A stretch of DNA of 64,000 nucleotides from Cupriavidus sp. BIS7. Its GTDB lineage: Bacteria; Pseudomonadota; Gammaproteobacteria; Burkholderiales; Burkholderiaceae. The notes below the pieces were generated by a model. It was not told where the DNA came from. It ran no database searches and saw only the letters and a list, made by a program, of their open reading frames with translations. The position numbers and the translations under genes are program-made. Below, piece after piece: positions 19,380 through 28,598 of this stretch (position 1 is the first letter of the stretch; each line of letters starts with the position of its first letter). The stretch covers positions 62,001 to 126,000 of the forward strand of contig NZ_ALOU01000020.1 of assembly GCF_000292345.1 (NCBI RefSeq). The letters run 5' to 3'.

Positions 19380-20770
19380 ATCCATTCGTCCTGGCAGCAC
19401 GCAACCTGCAACGCAATGGCCGACGCACACTTGTCACTTTACTGGCGCTGGTGATCGGCACGGCGGCCATCCTGCTTCTGGGCGGTTACGCTCGGGATAT
19501 CACGTACGGCCTGCAAACCATCTATGTGCAGCGTAGCGGCCACCTGCAACTGTTCCGATCCGGATACCCCGATTTCGGCATGGGCAATCCGTCGGCCTAT
19601 GGCATTGCCGACAGCAACGCCATCATCGATCTTGTGCAGCAGGATGCCGAACTGGGGCCGATGCTGACGGTTGCCACTGACATGCTGCATTTTGGCGGCA
19701 TTGCCGCCAGCCCCGGCCAGACGACGTCGATCACGGTGGTGGGACATGGTGTCGTGGCGCAGGACCAGCAACGGATGCTTGCCTGGAATGGCCATGACGT
19801 GCCAACGCCGTCGGCACAGCATGACCTTGGTGATTTCGGCACCGAAACGGCAGTCATCGGCATCGGCGTTGCACGCATGCTGCAGATGTGCGACGCGCTG
19901 GGGCTTCTCGAATGCCCTCGGCCGCCGGCTTCCGCGGACGGCGATGCATCACCCACCATGCCAGGGGATCTTGCCGTGCTCGCCACGCATGAAGCAACGC
20001 AGCCAGGCGTGGCTGATGCTACCCCGCAACTGGATGTGCTGACGGCCAGCATTGGCGGCGCACCAAACATCGCACGACTCGCCGTAGTTCAAGCCGTCAG
20101 ACAAGGGCTGAAGGACTTCGATAACACCTATGTCGCCATGCACCTGGCGCAGGCACAGAAGCTGATATTCGGCCCGGAAGACCCAAAGGTCACAACGATC
20201 GTCATGCAGCTTGCCCAGACCGAGCAGATCACGGCTGCGCGCGAGCGCCTGCAGTGGCTGTTGTCCGGGCCCTTGCATGACGCCGACCTTGAGATCCGCG
20301 ATGTGTTCGAACTGCACCCGACCTACGGGCAGACCATCAGCATGGTGAGGGCCCTGTTCGCCTTTGTGGCGAGCCTGCTGGTGGTCATCGTGCTGTTCAC
20401 GGTCAGCAATACGATGAGCATTGCGATCATGGAACGCACGGAGGAGATCGGCACACTGCGCGCGATGGGCGTGCAGCGGAAGGGCATCCGCTGGCTGTTC
20501 ATAGCAGAAGGCATGCTGCTGGCGGCAACAGGATGGCTGGCAGGCGTAGTACTGGCGTTTGTTGTGGCGTGGGGACTGGAACGCCTCGGGATTCCCTGGT
20601 CACCGCCAGGCATGGCCATCGAGATCCCCGTCACCGCGCGCTTCTGGAACGCACCTCTGCTAATTGTGCTGACGGGTCTGGGAATGGCGCTCGTTTCCAT
20701 CCTCTCCGCGTGGCTGCCTGCACGCCGCGCTGCGCATATGAACATCGTCGACGCGCTGCGTCACGTTTGA
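19376..20770 (+). CDS. FtsX/LolE-like ABC permease
   Basis: A 464-residue permease opening MNPFVLAARNLQRNGRRTLV. It has an N-terminal membrane helix (about residues 18-38), a large periplasmic domain of about 310 residues, and three C-terminal helices (ALFAFVASLLVVIVLFTVSN, LLAATGWLAGVVLAFVVAWG, LLIVLTGLGMALVSILSAWL) ending in LPARRAAHMNIVDALRH, the standard FtsX-family tail. The periplasmic part holds an unusual acidic/Thr-Pro segment near residues 180-210. It overlaps the ATPase stop by 4 bases. It is a type VII (MacB-like) transporter subunit; its substrate is unknown, with the neighbouring LolA-like and barrel genes suggesting traffic to the outer membrane. Confidence 0.9.
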   Translation: MNPFVLAARNLQRNGRRTLVTLLALVIGTAAILLLGGYARDITYGLQTIYVQRSGHLQLFRSGYPDFGMGNPSAYGIADSNAIIDLVQQDAELGPMLTVATDMLHFGGIAASPGQTTSITVVGHGVVAQDQQRMLAWNGHDVPTPSAQHDLGDFGTETAVIGIGVARMLQMCDALGLLECPRPPASADGDASPTMPGDLAVLATHEATQPGVADATPQLDVLTASIGGAPNIARLAVVQAVRQGLKDFDNTYVAMHLAQAQKLIFGPEDPKVTTIVMQLAQTEQITAARERLQWLLSGPLHDADLEIRDVFELHPTYGQTISMVRALFAFVASLLVVIVLFTVSNTMSIAIMERTEEIGTLRAMGVQRKGIRWLFIAEGMLLAATGWLAGVVLAFVVAWGLERLGIPWSPPGMAIEIPVTARFWNAPLLIVLTGLGMALVSILSAWLPARRAAHMNIVDALRHV

Positions 20771-20800
20771 GCCGAACCAACGCTTCGCGAAGAGACTTCC

Positions 20801-21682
20801 ATGATTCGACGCTATCGTCACGCTCGTCACGCTCGTCACGCCATCGTGACCACCATCCTCCTGTCGGTGGCAGGTTTGTCGCAGGGCGGCACAGCCGCCG
20901 GTGCGGCCAATGCACCGGTTGCTGAAGCGGCTGACGCACAGCAACGGCTCGAAGCCAGTGACAGGATCCGCAACCCGTCAACATCGTTCTCCATCACCAC
21001 CTCGCTGGTCGAGTATCGCAATGGCAAGCAGTCGGATAGTGCAACCGTCGTGGTGTACTCGCGCCTGGAGCCGGACAAGGCTCAGTATCGCAGCCTGATA
21101 CGTTATGTCGCTCCGCTACGCGACGCCGGCAAACTCACGCTGAAAAGCGGCAAGGACATCTGGTTCCATGACCCGGCCAGCCGCGCCAGTGTGCGCGTAT
21201 CCCCGCAACAGCGGCTGCTGGGCCAGGCATCAAACGGCGATGTGGTGTCGGCCAATCTTGCGGCCGACTACCAGGCGAGCGAGGAAGCCCATGAAACAGT
21301 GCAAGACGGTTACCGCAAGGCTCGCCGCACCGTGCGCCTGCATCTTCGCGCCAGGACCGAGGAAGCGGCCTACCATCATGCCCGGCTCTGGCTCGACGAA
21401 TCGAGCAACCAGCCCATCAAGGCACAGTTCCATGCAGAAACCGGGCGACTGCTGAAGACTATCTACTACCGCCGTTACCAGCAGCAACTTGGCGAACGAC
21501 GCCCCACCGAGGAAGTCATCATCGATGGGCTGGAACCGAGCTGGATCACGGTCATGCGCTACAGCGATTTTGTCCGGCGCGACATTCCTGCCGCCTGGAT
21601 GCAGCGTGACTATCTGCCGCACTTCAGACCCGATTCCGGCCCATCGGTCGACACGACCGAACGGCAGACGGCCGTACCATGA
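20801..21682 (+). CDS. LolA-like outer-membrane lipoprotein-sorting family protein
   Basis: A 293-residue exported protein with an Arg/His-rich N-terminus (repeated RHA units) followed by a hydrophobic signal core (VTTILLSVAGLSQGGTAAGA). The mature part reads as the LolA-like lipoprotein-sorting family seen beside MMPL or ABC exporters: STSFSITTSLVEYRNGKQSD, KSGKDIWFHDPASRASVRVS, QRLLGQASNGDVVSANLAAD, and the C-terminal AWMQRDYLPHFRP. Such proteins have an incomplete beta-barrel with a hydrophobic pocket that ferries lipid or lipoprotein across the periplasm. It is 30 bases after the permease and overlaps the next gene by 4 bases. It is not the housekeeping LolA, which is shorter. Confidence 0.85.
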   Translation: MIRRYRHARHARHAIVTTILLSVAGLSQGGTAAGAANAPVAEAADAQQRLEASDRIRNPSTSFSITTSLVEYRNGKQSDSATVVVYSRLEPDKAQYRSLIRYVAPLRDAGKLTLKSGKDIWFHDPASRASVRVSPQQRLLGQASNGDVVSANLAADYQASEEAHETVQDGYRKARRTVRLHLRARTEEAAYHHARLWLDESSNQPIKAQFHAETGRLLKTIYYRRYQQQLGERRPTEEVIIDGLEPSWITVMRYSDFVRRDIPAAWMQRDYLPHFRPDSGPSVDTTERQTAVP

Positions 21683-22986
21683 GGCGGAGCCTTGTCCTGC
21701 AGGCCATTGCATTGCACCTGACGGCAGGCGTGCCATCCCTTGCCGCAGCTGTGACAGGCGAGCCGCGACTCGACGACCGACTCGCCGACCGACTCGAAGA
21801 TCAGGCAGCGCTGATGATTGCCGACACATCCACTGATGATGTCGTCCAGACCGACAAGCCATGGCATCTGACCGTCGAAGGCAGTGTCGGACTCATAAGG
21901 TCTCGCGACACATCGTCAACGATCGCGGCACGTGGGGCACTGGATTTTTCGCTTGACCAACGCGTCACGCCCGAAGTCCAGGTCGTTTTCCGCGATCGCA
22001 TCGACGATTTCTCGCAAGCCAATGCAAGTGGCCACCACACCATCAACACGTGGAAAGAAGGTTACGTCGCCTGGCAGCCGTTGCCACAGGCCAGTGTGGA
22101 GATCGGGCGTGTCAACGTCCGGCAAGGCGTGGCCACCGGCTATAACCCGACTGACTGGTTTCGCAAGGGCGCCGTTCGCGCGGTTCCGTCCGTTGCGCCG
22201 GACAGCCTGCGCCAGAACCGTCAGGGGAGCATGGTTGTTCGCGGGCAATGGCTATGGGATGGCGCGACGGCCTTCGCGCTGTTTTCCCCAGACCTCGGTG
22301 ACTCGCCAAGCCAGGAGCCATTCAGTCCAGACCTCGCAGCGACGAACCGAAGCAATCGCTTCCTGACGGGCGTATCGGCACCGCTGACCGAGCGTCTGCA
22401 GGGCCAGTTGCTGCTGCAGGGCGACGACGACCAGTCGCCTCAGGCAGGGCTGAACCTGAGCTTGCTGGTCACCGACGCCGTCACCACGCATGTGGAATGG
22501 GCCGGGGGACGGAGCCGCTCCCAGTTGAACGAGGCATTCGGGCTCGCGCCCGACACGGCGTTTCGGCAGCGGCTTTCGGTCGGCGGCACGTGGACCTTCG
22601 ACAAGAAGGTTTCGGCGACGCTGGAGTACCAGTACAACAGCGCCGCGCCGAATGCGTCACAGTGGCAACGTTTCTGGGAGCTGCCGCCGCAGGCGCACAT
22701 TCGCTACAACCAGTACCTGGCCGATGTGCAGGATCTGGCCACGCGCTCAGGTGCCTTTCTGTTCGTGAGCTGGCGGGATGCTCTGGTGCCGCGACTGGAT
22801 CTCGGTGCAATGGTGCGCCTGGACCTGGTCGACTACAGCAGCATGCACTGGCTGGAACTGCGCTACCGCCTGCCCCGCTGGGACATTGCGCTGCAATGGC
22901 AACGCAATATCGGGCCGCTGGCCAGCACTTATGGCAGCCTGAGCCAGCAGCAGTCATTGATGCTGCTGGCCGCCCTGTATTTCTAG
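21679..22986 (+). CDS. Predicted outer-membrane beta-barrel protein of the ABC/LolA-like operon
   Basis: A 435-residue exported protein: signal peptide at about residues 1-24 (LAAAVTG), then alternating amphipathic strands typical of a barrel (WHLTVEGSVGLIRSRDTSS, ALDFSLDQRVTPEVQVVFRD, ASVEIGRVNVRQGVATGYNP), and a terminal Phe in LMLLAALYF, the usual outer-membrane assembly signal. It resembles barrels found beside LolA-like proteins in transport operons, but I do not recognise a named family with certainty. It is translationally coupled (ATGA) to the LolA-like gene. Likely the outer-membrane end of the same export path. Confidence 0.75.
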   Translation: MRRSLVLQAIALHLTAGVPSLAAAVTGEPRLDDRLADRLEDQAALMIADTSTDDVVQTDKPWHLTVEGSVGLIRSRDTSSTIAARGALDFSLDQRVTPEVQVVFRDRIDDFSQANASGHHTINTWKEGYVAWQPLPQASVEIGRVNVRQGVATGYNPTDWFRKGAVRAVPSVAPDSLRQNRQGSMVVRGQWLWDGATAFALFSPDLGDSPSQEPFSPDLAATNRSNRFLTGVSAPLTERLQGQLLLQGDDDQSPQAGLNLSLLVTDAVTTHVEWAGGRSRSQLNEAFGLAPDTAFRQRLSVGGTWTFDKKVSATLEYQYNSAAPNASQWQRFWELPPQAHIRYNQYLADVQDLATRSGAFLFVSWRDALVPRLDLGAMVRLDLVDYSSMHWLELRYRLPRWDIALQWQRNIGPLASTYGSLSQQQSLMLLAALYF

Positions 22987-23004
22987 GCGGCAGAAAACAG
23001 GACG

Positions 23005-23724
23005 TCAGCCACGCGACGGCAGGTAATTGGCCGGATTGACCGGCCTGCCATTGCCGCGCACTTCGAAATGCAGCTCGGCCGCTTCCCCCATGCTGCCGAT
23101 GTCCTGCCCCGTGGAGACGCGGTCGCCCTCCTTGACCAGCGGGCGGTCCAGGTTGCCATACACGGTCAGCCAGTCGTCGTTGTGCTTGACGATCACCAGC
23201 ATGCCGTAGCCGCGCAGTGTCCCGACATGGATGGCCCAGCCCGACGCCGCGGCGCGGACCTTGCCGCCGGCCGGCACCTCGATGCGCAGCCCCTTCTCCC
23301 CAGGCGGCGCATAGCGCCCCGAGATCCGGCCATCGGCCGGCCACTGGAGGCTGATCGAGCTTGCGGGCGGTTTGGACGATGCCGGGTCCGGGCTGGCCGC
23401 GCGTGCGGATCTGTCCCCGGACGGGGCAACCGTGCCGGCCGACGATGACGCACCTGCGGGCGGCCGGACGCGAATCAGTTGTCCTACCTCGATCTGGTTC
23501 GAGTTCGAAAGGTCGTTCCAGCGCGACAGGTCAGCCACCGAGCGCTTGTTGCGGCGGGCGATCGAATACAGCGTGTCGCCGCGCTCGACGCGATAGAAGC
23601 CCTCCGGGGCCGGTTCGCCGGGGGTGGTGCCGCAAGCGGCCAGCATGGCGGCCAGAGACATCGCGGCAAGGCCGCCCAGCGCGCGGCGGCGGGTATGCAG
23701 GTTGACGTGGTGTGTTCGTGTCAT
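23005..23724 (-). CDS. LysM/M23 lipoprotein, NlpD/EnvC-like LytM factor with incomplete zinc site
   Basis: A 239-residue lipoprotein with lipobox LAAC at about residue 26-29, a LysM domain (FYRVERGDTLYSIARRNKRS to GQLIRVR), an Ala/Ser/Pro linker and a C-terminal LytM (M23) domain (GWAIHVGTLRGYGMLVIVKH to LHFEVRGNGRPVNPANYLPS). The canonical first zinc motif (HxxxD) reads EKGLRIEV and the central HxH is replaced by VYGNLD, so only the final LHFEVR His remains. That pattern matches non-enzymatic amidase activators such as NlpD. The start at 23724 gives a normal signal peptide; longer frames do not. It runs convergent to the barrel gene with 18 bases between and divergent from prfB. Confidence 0.88.
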   Translation of the reverse strand: MTRTHHVNLHTRRRALGGLAAMSLAAMLAACGTTPGEPAPEGFYRVERGDTLYSIARRNKRSVADLSRWNDLSNSNQIEVGQLIRVRPPAGASSSAGTVAPSGDRSARAASPDPASSKPPASSISLQWPADGRISGRYAPPGEKGLRIEVPAGGKVRAAASGWAIHVGTLRGYGMLVIVKHNDDWLTVYGNLDRPLVKEGDRVSTGQDIGSMGEAAELHFEVRGNGRPVNPANYLPSRG

Positions 23725-23891
23725 GCGTCCGAAGTCACTCCTGAAAAATGGCGCCGGGGCGGGCGCGGTTCGGGCGATATTGTCGCCGATGCGGCGAAAT
23801 TGTCCCCAGGTAGACCGTTCGCTGCGCGAACGGTTCGGATTTCCGTCACGCCAGCTGGCAGGCAGAAGCCGGATTTGCGTCGCCGATCCGC

Positions 23892-23897
23892 TATAAT
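23892..23897 (+). promoter_or_regulatory. Possible -10 box of prfB
   Basis: A perfect TATAAT lies 31 bases upstream of the prfB ATG in the 204-base gap divergent from the LysM/M23 gene. No good -35 is visible at 16-18 bases, so the call rests on the -10 and position. Confidence 0.45.
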
Positions 23898-23928
23898 TCG
23901 ACGTTTTGAAGCGCACGAACATCAATAC

Positions 23929-25033
23929 ATGGAAGCAGAACGCCTGAACGCCATCTCCGGTGCCATCTCCGATCTCCGTTCCCGGACGGAAGATCTACGG
24001 GGGTATCTTTGACTACGATGTCAAAGAAAACCGCCTAGATGAAGTCAACGGGTTGCTCGAAGACCCCGCAGTCTGGAACAACCCCAAGCGTGCCCAGGAC
24101 CTGGGCAAGGAAAAGAAGGCGCTGGAAGGCGTCGTGCACGTACTCGGCAAGCTGACCGACGACCTTAACGGCGCGGAAGAGCTGTTCGAGCTTGCCCGCG
24201 AGGAAGGCGACGACGACACGCTCGAGTCCATCGAGGCCGACGTCCAGGGCTTCGAGGCCCTGGTGGCGGACATGGAATTCCGCCGCATGTTCTCGGGCGA
24301 GATGGACCAGGCCAATGCGTTCATCGACATCCAGGCCGGCGCCGGCGGTACCGAGGCGTGCGACTGGGCATCGATGCTGCTGCGCCAGTACCTGAAGTAC
24401 TGCGAGCGCAAGGGCTTCAAGGCCGAAGTGCTGGAAGAGTCCGAAGGCGACGTGGCCGGCATCAAGAGCGCGACGATCAAGGTCGAAGGCGAGTATGCGT
24501 TCGGTTTCCTGCGTACCGAAACGGGCGTGCACCGCCTGGTGCGCAAGTCGCCGTTCGATTCGTCTGGCGGCCGCCACACGTCGTTCTCGTCGGTCTTCGT
24601 CTACCCCGAGGTCGACGAGTCGTTCGAAGTTGAGGTCAACCCGGCCGACCTGCGCGTGGATACCTACCGCGCATCGGGCGCCGGCGGTCAGCACATCAAC
24701 AAGACCGACTCCGCCGTGCGGATCACGCACATGCCCACCGGCATCGTCGTGCAGTGCCAGAACGACCGTTCGCAGCACCGCAACCGCGCCGAGGCCATGT
24801 CGATGCTGAAGTCGCGCCTGTACGAGCATGAAATGCGCAAGCGCCAGGCCGAGGCCGACAAGCTCGAAGCCGGCAAGACAGACGTGGGCTGGGGCCACCA
24901 GATCCGCTCGTACGTGCTGGACCAGAGCCGTATCAAGGATCTGCGCACCAATGTGGAAATGTCCAACACCCAGAAGGTGCTGGACGGCGACCTTGACCCG
25001 TTCATCGAGGCCAGCCTGAAACAGGGGTTGTAA
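23929..25033 (+). CDS. prfB: Peptide chain release factor 2, with programmed +1 frameshift
   Basis: RF2 terminates translation at UAA and UGA. Codons 1-27 run from ATG 23929 to an in-frame UGA at 24010-24012. The protein continues in the +1 frame from 24011 after skipping T24010, giving [13 protein letters not shown]. The joined product is 367 residues, the normal RF2 length. The GGQ catalytic motif is in [18 protein letters not shown], and the RF2-type stop-recognition tripeptide SPF is in [15 protein letters not shown]. An ATG-independent start further inside the second frame is unnecessary. The arrangement gives autoregulation: low RF2 slows termination at UGA and favours frameshifting. 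lysS follows after one SDR gene. Confidence 0.97.
23999..24013 (+). promoter_or_regulatory. Programmed +1 frameshift site of prfB
   Basis: GGGGGTATCTTTGAC contains the canonical RF2 recoding elements: an internal Shine-Dalgarno-like G-run, a 3-base spacer, the slippery CUU codon (24007-24009), the UGA stop and a 3' C. The ribosome slips from CUU into UUU, and decoding resumes at GAC 24011. Confidence 0.96.
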
Positions 25034-25167
25034 AGCAGGCCCTGACATTCAGGTCCTGGCGATTTCTGCCGAAGATTGCAGCTAGTCGTCGCCGCGCAAT
25101 GCCCCCGGAGTCTTCCGGGCGATGCGCGGCGATTCCAATGCCATCTCACTGATCAAGGTCCACGCTC

Positions 25168-25938
25168 ATGACCACCGGAACGCCCCGCTCCACCCATCTC
25201 TACATCGTCACCGGCGCCTCGCGCGGCCTGGGTACCGCACTGGTTCGCGCATTGCTGAAACCGGGCAACCGCGTGATCGGCGTGGCGCGCAGCCGCAACC
25301 TCGAACTCGAGGCCGAGGCTTCGGCCAGCGGCGTGCGCGTGGCGTGGCACCTGCAGGACCTGTCGCAGCCCGGCCCGTCGGCCGGGTGGCTGGCCAGCGT
25401 GCTCGATGCCGTGGACGAGGCGCCGGCCAGTATCACCCTGATCCTGAACGCCGGCGTGGTGCAGCCGATCGGCGCGATCACGCAGTTGCATGAGAACGCG
25501 CTGATCCCGCACTTTCAGACCAACCTGATCACGCCGATGACGATGACCGGCGCGTTCATCGACCACACCGCACGCTTTGACTGCCCGCGCAAGGTGCTGG
25601 CAATCTCGTCGGGCGCCGCGCGCAATCCCGTACCGGGCTGGGCCGCATACTGCGCCGGCAAGGCGGGCCTGGACATGTTCATCCGCTCGGTCAACGCCGA
25701 GTACGCAAGCATGCCCGAGCCGCGCACGGTGCGCGCCGTCGCGCTGGCACCGGGGGTGGTGGATACCGGCATGCAGGAAACCATCCGTGGCGCGGACTTC
25801 GCGCAGGTGGAGCGTTTCCGCGACCTCAAGGCCAACGATCAGCTTGCCTCGCCCGACGACACCGCACAGCGCATCGTGGCCTACCTGGACCGTCCCGATT
25901 TCGGCACGACCGAGCTCGACGACATCCGCAAGTACTGA
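25168..25938 (+). CDS. SDR-family NAD(P)-dependent oxidoreductase (sepiapterin-reductase-like)
   Basis: A 256-residue short-chain dehydrogenase/reductase. The cofactor motif TGASRGLG lies at about residues 15-22, the NAG motif in [10 protein letters not shown], the catalytic Ser in [13 protein letters not shown], and YxxxK in [11 protein letters not shown]. Arg residues after the glycine motif (VARSRNLEL) favour NADPH. The overall layout resembles YueD/sepiapterin-reductase-like proteins, but the substrate cannot be assigned. It sits between prfB (134-base gap) and lysS (59-base gap) on the same strand and is not part of the conserved prfB-lysS pair, so it may be a local insertion. Confidence 0.88.
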   Translation: MTTGTPRSTHLYIVTGASRGLGTALVRALLKPGNRVIGVARSRNLELEAEASASGVRVAWHLQDLSQPGPSAGWLASVLDAVDEAPASITLILNAGVVQPIGAITQLHENALIPHFQTNLITPMTMTGAFIDHTARFDCPRKVLAISSGAARNPVPGWAAYCAGKAGLDMFIRSVNAEYASMPEPRTVRAVALAPGVVDTGMQETIRGADFAQVERFRDLKANDQLASPDDTAQRIVAYLDRPDFGTTELDDIRKY

Positions 25939-25997
25939 ACCGACACACTGAACTGAACCCGCGCGGCGCCCTGTGCCGCGTGATCGAACCTGACATC

Positions 25998-27530
25998 ATG
26001 ACCGAACCGACCCGCGCCCAAGCCGCAGACACTCCCGCCGTGGATGAGAACAAGATCATCGCCGAGCGGCGCGAGAAACTGCAGGCCCTGCGCCAGCAAG
26101 GCGTGGCCTTCCCGAACGACTTCCGCCCGACGCACCAGGCCGGCGCGCTGCACGCGCAGTATGGCGAGACCGACCAGGCCGCGCTGGAAGCAAGCCCGGT
26201 GGAAGTGTCCATCGCCGGCCGCATGATGCTCAAGCGCGTGATGGGCAAGGCCAGCTTCGCCACCGTGCAGGACGGCAGCGGCCAGATCCAGTTCTACATC
26301 ACGCGCGACAAGGTCGGCGAGGACGTCTACGCGGCATTCAAGCACTGGGATCTCGGCGACATCATCAGCGCGCGCGGCGAACTGTTCCGCACCAACAAGG
26401 GCGAGCTGTCGGTACAGGTGCGCGAACTGCGCCTGCTGTCGAAGGCGCTGCGCCCGCTGCCGGACAAGTTCCACGGCCTGGCCGACCAGGAAACCAAATA
26501 CCGCCAGCGCTACGTGGACCTGATCGTCTCGCCGGAAACGCGTGACACGTTCCGCGCCCGCACGCAGGCCATCTCGTCCATCCGCCGCCATATGGCCGAC
26601 GCAGGCTTCATGGAAGTGGAAACGCCGATGCTGCACCCGATTCCGGGCGGCGCCGCGGCCAAGCCGTTCATCACGCACCACAATGCGCTGGACATGCAGA
26701 TGTTCATGCGCATCGCGCCCGAGCTCTACCTGAAGCGCCTGATCGTCGGCGGCTTCGAGCGCGTGTTCGAGATCAACCGCAATTTCCGTAACGAAGGGGT
26801 GAGCCCGCGCCACAACCCCGAGTTCACGATGATGGAGTTCTACGCGGCCTATACGGACTACCGCTGGCTGATGGACTTCACCGAGAACCTGATCCGCCAG
26901 GCCGCGATCGATGCGCGCGGCAGCGCCGTGGTGACCTACCAGGGCCGCGAGCTCGACCTGTCGAAGCCGTTCCATCGCCTGACGACCACGAAGGCAATCC
27001 AGAAGTTCGCGCCGCAATACACCGATGCGCAACTGGCCGATGTGGAATTCCTGCGCACCGAACTGAAGAAGTTTGGCGTGAACACCAACGCGCCGCAGTT
27101 CCTGAACGCTGGCCTGGGCACGCTCCAGCTCGTGCTGTTCGAGGAAACCGCCGAGTCGCAACTCTGGGAGCCGACGTTCATCATCGACTATCCGGTCGAG
27201 GTTTCGCCGCTGGCGCGCGCCTCGGACACCGAACCAGGCATTACCGAGCGCTTCGAGCTGTTCATCACCGGCCGCGAAATCGCCAACGGCTTCTCCGAAC
27301 TGAACGACCCGGAAGACCAAGCCGATCGCTTCCGCAAGCAAGTCGAGCAGAAGGATGCGGGCGATGAGGAAGCGATGTACTTCGACGCCGACTACATCCG
27401 CGCGCTCGAATACGGCATGCCCCCGACCGGTGGCTGCGGCATCGGCATCGACCGTCTGGTGATGCTGCTGACCGACAGCCCGAACATCCGCGACGTGATC
27501 CTGTTCCCGCACCTGCGCCGCGAGGACTGA
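25998..27530 (+). CDS. lysS: Lysyl-tRNA synthetase, class II
   Basis: LysS charges tRNA-Lys with lysine. The 510-residue protein has the N-terminal OB-fold anticodon domain ([20 protein letters not shown], about residues 75-160). The class II core shows motif 1 around [20 protein letters not shown], motif 2 in [20 protein letters not shown] and motif 3 in [20 protein letters not shown] start it at ATG 25998 (MTEPTRAQ); a GTG at 25980 would add only six residues. It ends 13 bases before a 28-base palindrome that may act in termination. Confidence 0.97.
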   Translation: MTEPTRAQAADTPAVDENKIIAERREKLQALRQQGVAFPNDFRPTHQAGALHAQYGETDQAALEASPVEVSIAGRMMLKRVMGKASFATVQDGSGQIQFYITRDKVGEDVYAAFKHWDLGDIISARGELFRTNKGELSVQVRELRLLSKALRPLPDKFHGLADQETKYRQRYVDLIVSPETRDTFRARTQAISSIRRHMADAGFMEVETPMLHPIPGGAAAKPFITHHNALDMQMFMRIAPELYLKRLIVGGFERVFEINRNFRNEGVSPRHNPEFTMMEFYAAYTDYRWLMDFTENLIRQAAIDARGSAVVTYQGRELDLSKPFHRLTTTKAIQKFAPQYTDAQLADVEFLRTELKKFGVNTNAPQFLNAGLGTLQLVLFEETAESQLWEPTFIIDYPVEVSPLARASDTEPGITERFELFITGREIANGFSELNDPEDQADRFRKQVEQKDAGDEEAMYFDADYIRALEYGMPPTGGCGIGIDRLVMLLTDSPNIRDVILFPHLRRED

Positions 27531-27540
27531 TCACACGGTC

Positions 27541-27568
27541 ATCTCCTCTCCCATGCGGGAGAGGAGAT
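27541..27568. repeat. CTCTCCC-type palindrome after lysS
   Basis: ATCTCCTCTCCC and GGGAGAGGAGAT form a perfect 12-base stem around a 4-base loop, followed by TCTGT. It is a short member of the CCCTCTCCC palindrome family seen at 28515, 28599 and 62763, and probably serves as the lysS transcription end. The rest of the gap to 27719 shows no gene. Confidence 0.7.
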
Positions 27569-27719
27569 TCTGTAACAGACCGCCTCGCATCCCACCCGCA
27601 AGTTATTGATTTTCCAGCCGTTTCCGCGCTACAGATCCTTACAAAATCAAACGGAAACCGGCACGAAATTCCGCCAGACTCCATGGTGTCCGCCTTGATG
27701 GCGCCCTGGAGAACAATAA

Positions 27720-28478
27720 ATGTCTGGTCCGGAAACCCTCCCTACGCTGCCGACCCAACGCCGCCTGAATCCGCTGATTGGCGCGGCCGCGATATCGATC
27801 GTCATCGTCAGCCTGACGGCTGTGGCAGCGCTCACGGGTGTACTGCCAATCAGCAACGCCAACCAGGGTAGCGCCAGCACCGAACCTTCGTCGGCGCAGT
27901 CGCAGTACTACAGCGGGCAGGTGAATGCCCCGGCCACGACGCAAGCTGGCACGCAAACCGAAGCACAGGCACAGGCCCCGGCACCGGGCTCGACCACGCG
28001 CCCGCCGGCCTATGACAGGCAGTACGCGCAGAACTCGATGCCCGCTGCGCCCGCTCAACAGCAACAGCTTCAACAGCCGACACAGGCCCAACAGCCGCAG
28101 CAAGCGCAGCCGTCGCAGGCCGAGCCAAACACCGCGGCACGGCCCAGCCATACGGCGGGTCATGTGACGGGTGTACAGGTAGTGGAAGCCGAAAAGCCGA
28201 CAACCGGCCTCGGCGCGGTGGGCGGCGCCGTAGTGGGCGGCCTGCTCGGCAACCAGATCGGCCACGGCAACGGCCGTATTCTTGGCACCGTTGCGGGCGC
28301 TGCGGCCGGCGGCTTCGGCGGCAACTACGCCGAGAAGAAGCTGAACACGAACAAGAGCTATCGCGTCAGCGTGCAGATGGATGACGGCTCGCACCGCACC
28401 TTCACGTACCAGAATGCTCCGGGCGTGGAGGTTGGCCAGCGCGTGCACCTTGAGCACGGGGCGCTCGTGACTGGTTAA
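27720..28478 (+). CDS. Glycine-zipper 2TM-domain envelope protein
   Basis: A 252-residue protein: short cytoplasmic N-terminus, one membrane helix (LIGAAAISIVIVSLTAVAAL, about 19-39), a long Gln/Ala/Pro/Thr-rich low-complexity segment (about 45-145), then a glycine-zipper pair (GAVGGAVVGGLLGNQIG and GTVAGAAAGGFGGNYAEKK) and a small C-terminal beta region (YRVSVQMDDGSHRTFTYQNA). This is the Rickettsia 17-kDa surface-antigen/SlyB-like architecture. The role is envelope structural or unknown. The Q-rich linker length probably varies between strains. It is followed by two palindromic repeats before the convergent iscX. Confidence 0.85.
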   Translation: MSGPETLPTLPTQRRLNPLIGAAAISIVIVSLTAVAALTGVLPISNANQGSASTEPSSAQSQYYSGQVNAPATTQAGTQTEAQAQAPAPGSTTRPPAYDRQYAQNSMPAAPAQQQQLQQPTQAQQPQQAQPSQAEPNTAARPSHTAGHVTGVQVVEAEKPTTGLGAVGGAVVGGLLGNQIGHGNGRILGTVAGAAAGGFGGNYAEKKLNTNKSYRVSVQMDDGSHRTFTYQNAPGVEVGQRVHLEHGALVTG

Positions 28479-28514
28479 GAAAGCGCCAAAGGTAGTTGAA
28501 TTGCCTTTGGTTCG

Positions 28515-28557
28515 CTCCCCTCTCCCACTTTAGTGGGAGAGGGGTTGGGGGAGAGGG
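28515..28557. repeat. CCCCTCTCCC palindromic repeat
   Basis: CCCCTCTCCCACT and AGTGGGAGAGGGG (28517-28529 and 28532-28544) make a 13-base stem with a 2-base loop, followed by a TTGGGGGAGAGGG flank. It lies just after the glycine-zipper gene, and an inverted relative lies at 28599. It probably serves as a terminator or REP-like element between convergent genes. Confidence 0.8.
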
Positions 28558-28598
28558 AAACGAGGTTTGAATCGCGACTTGTCATGAATTGATGCGCC

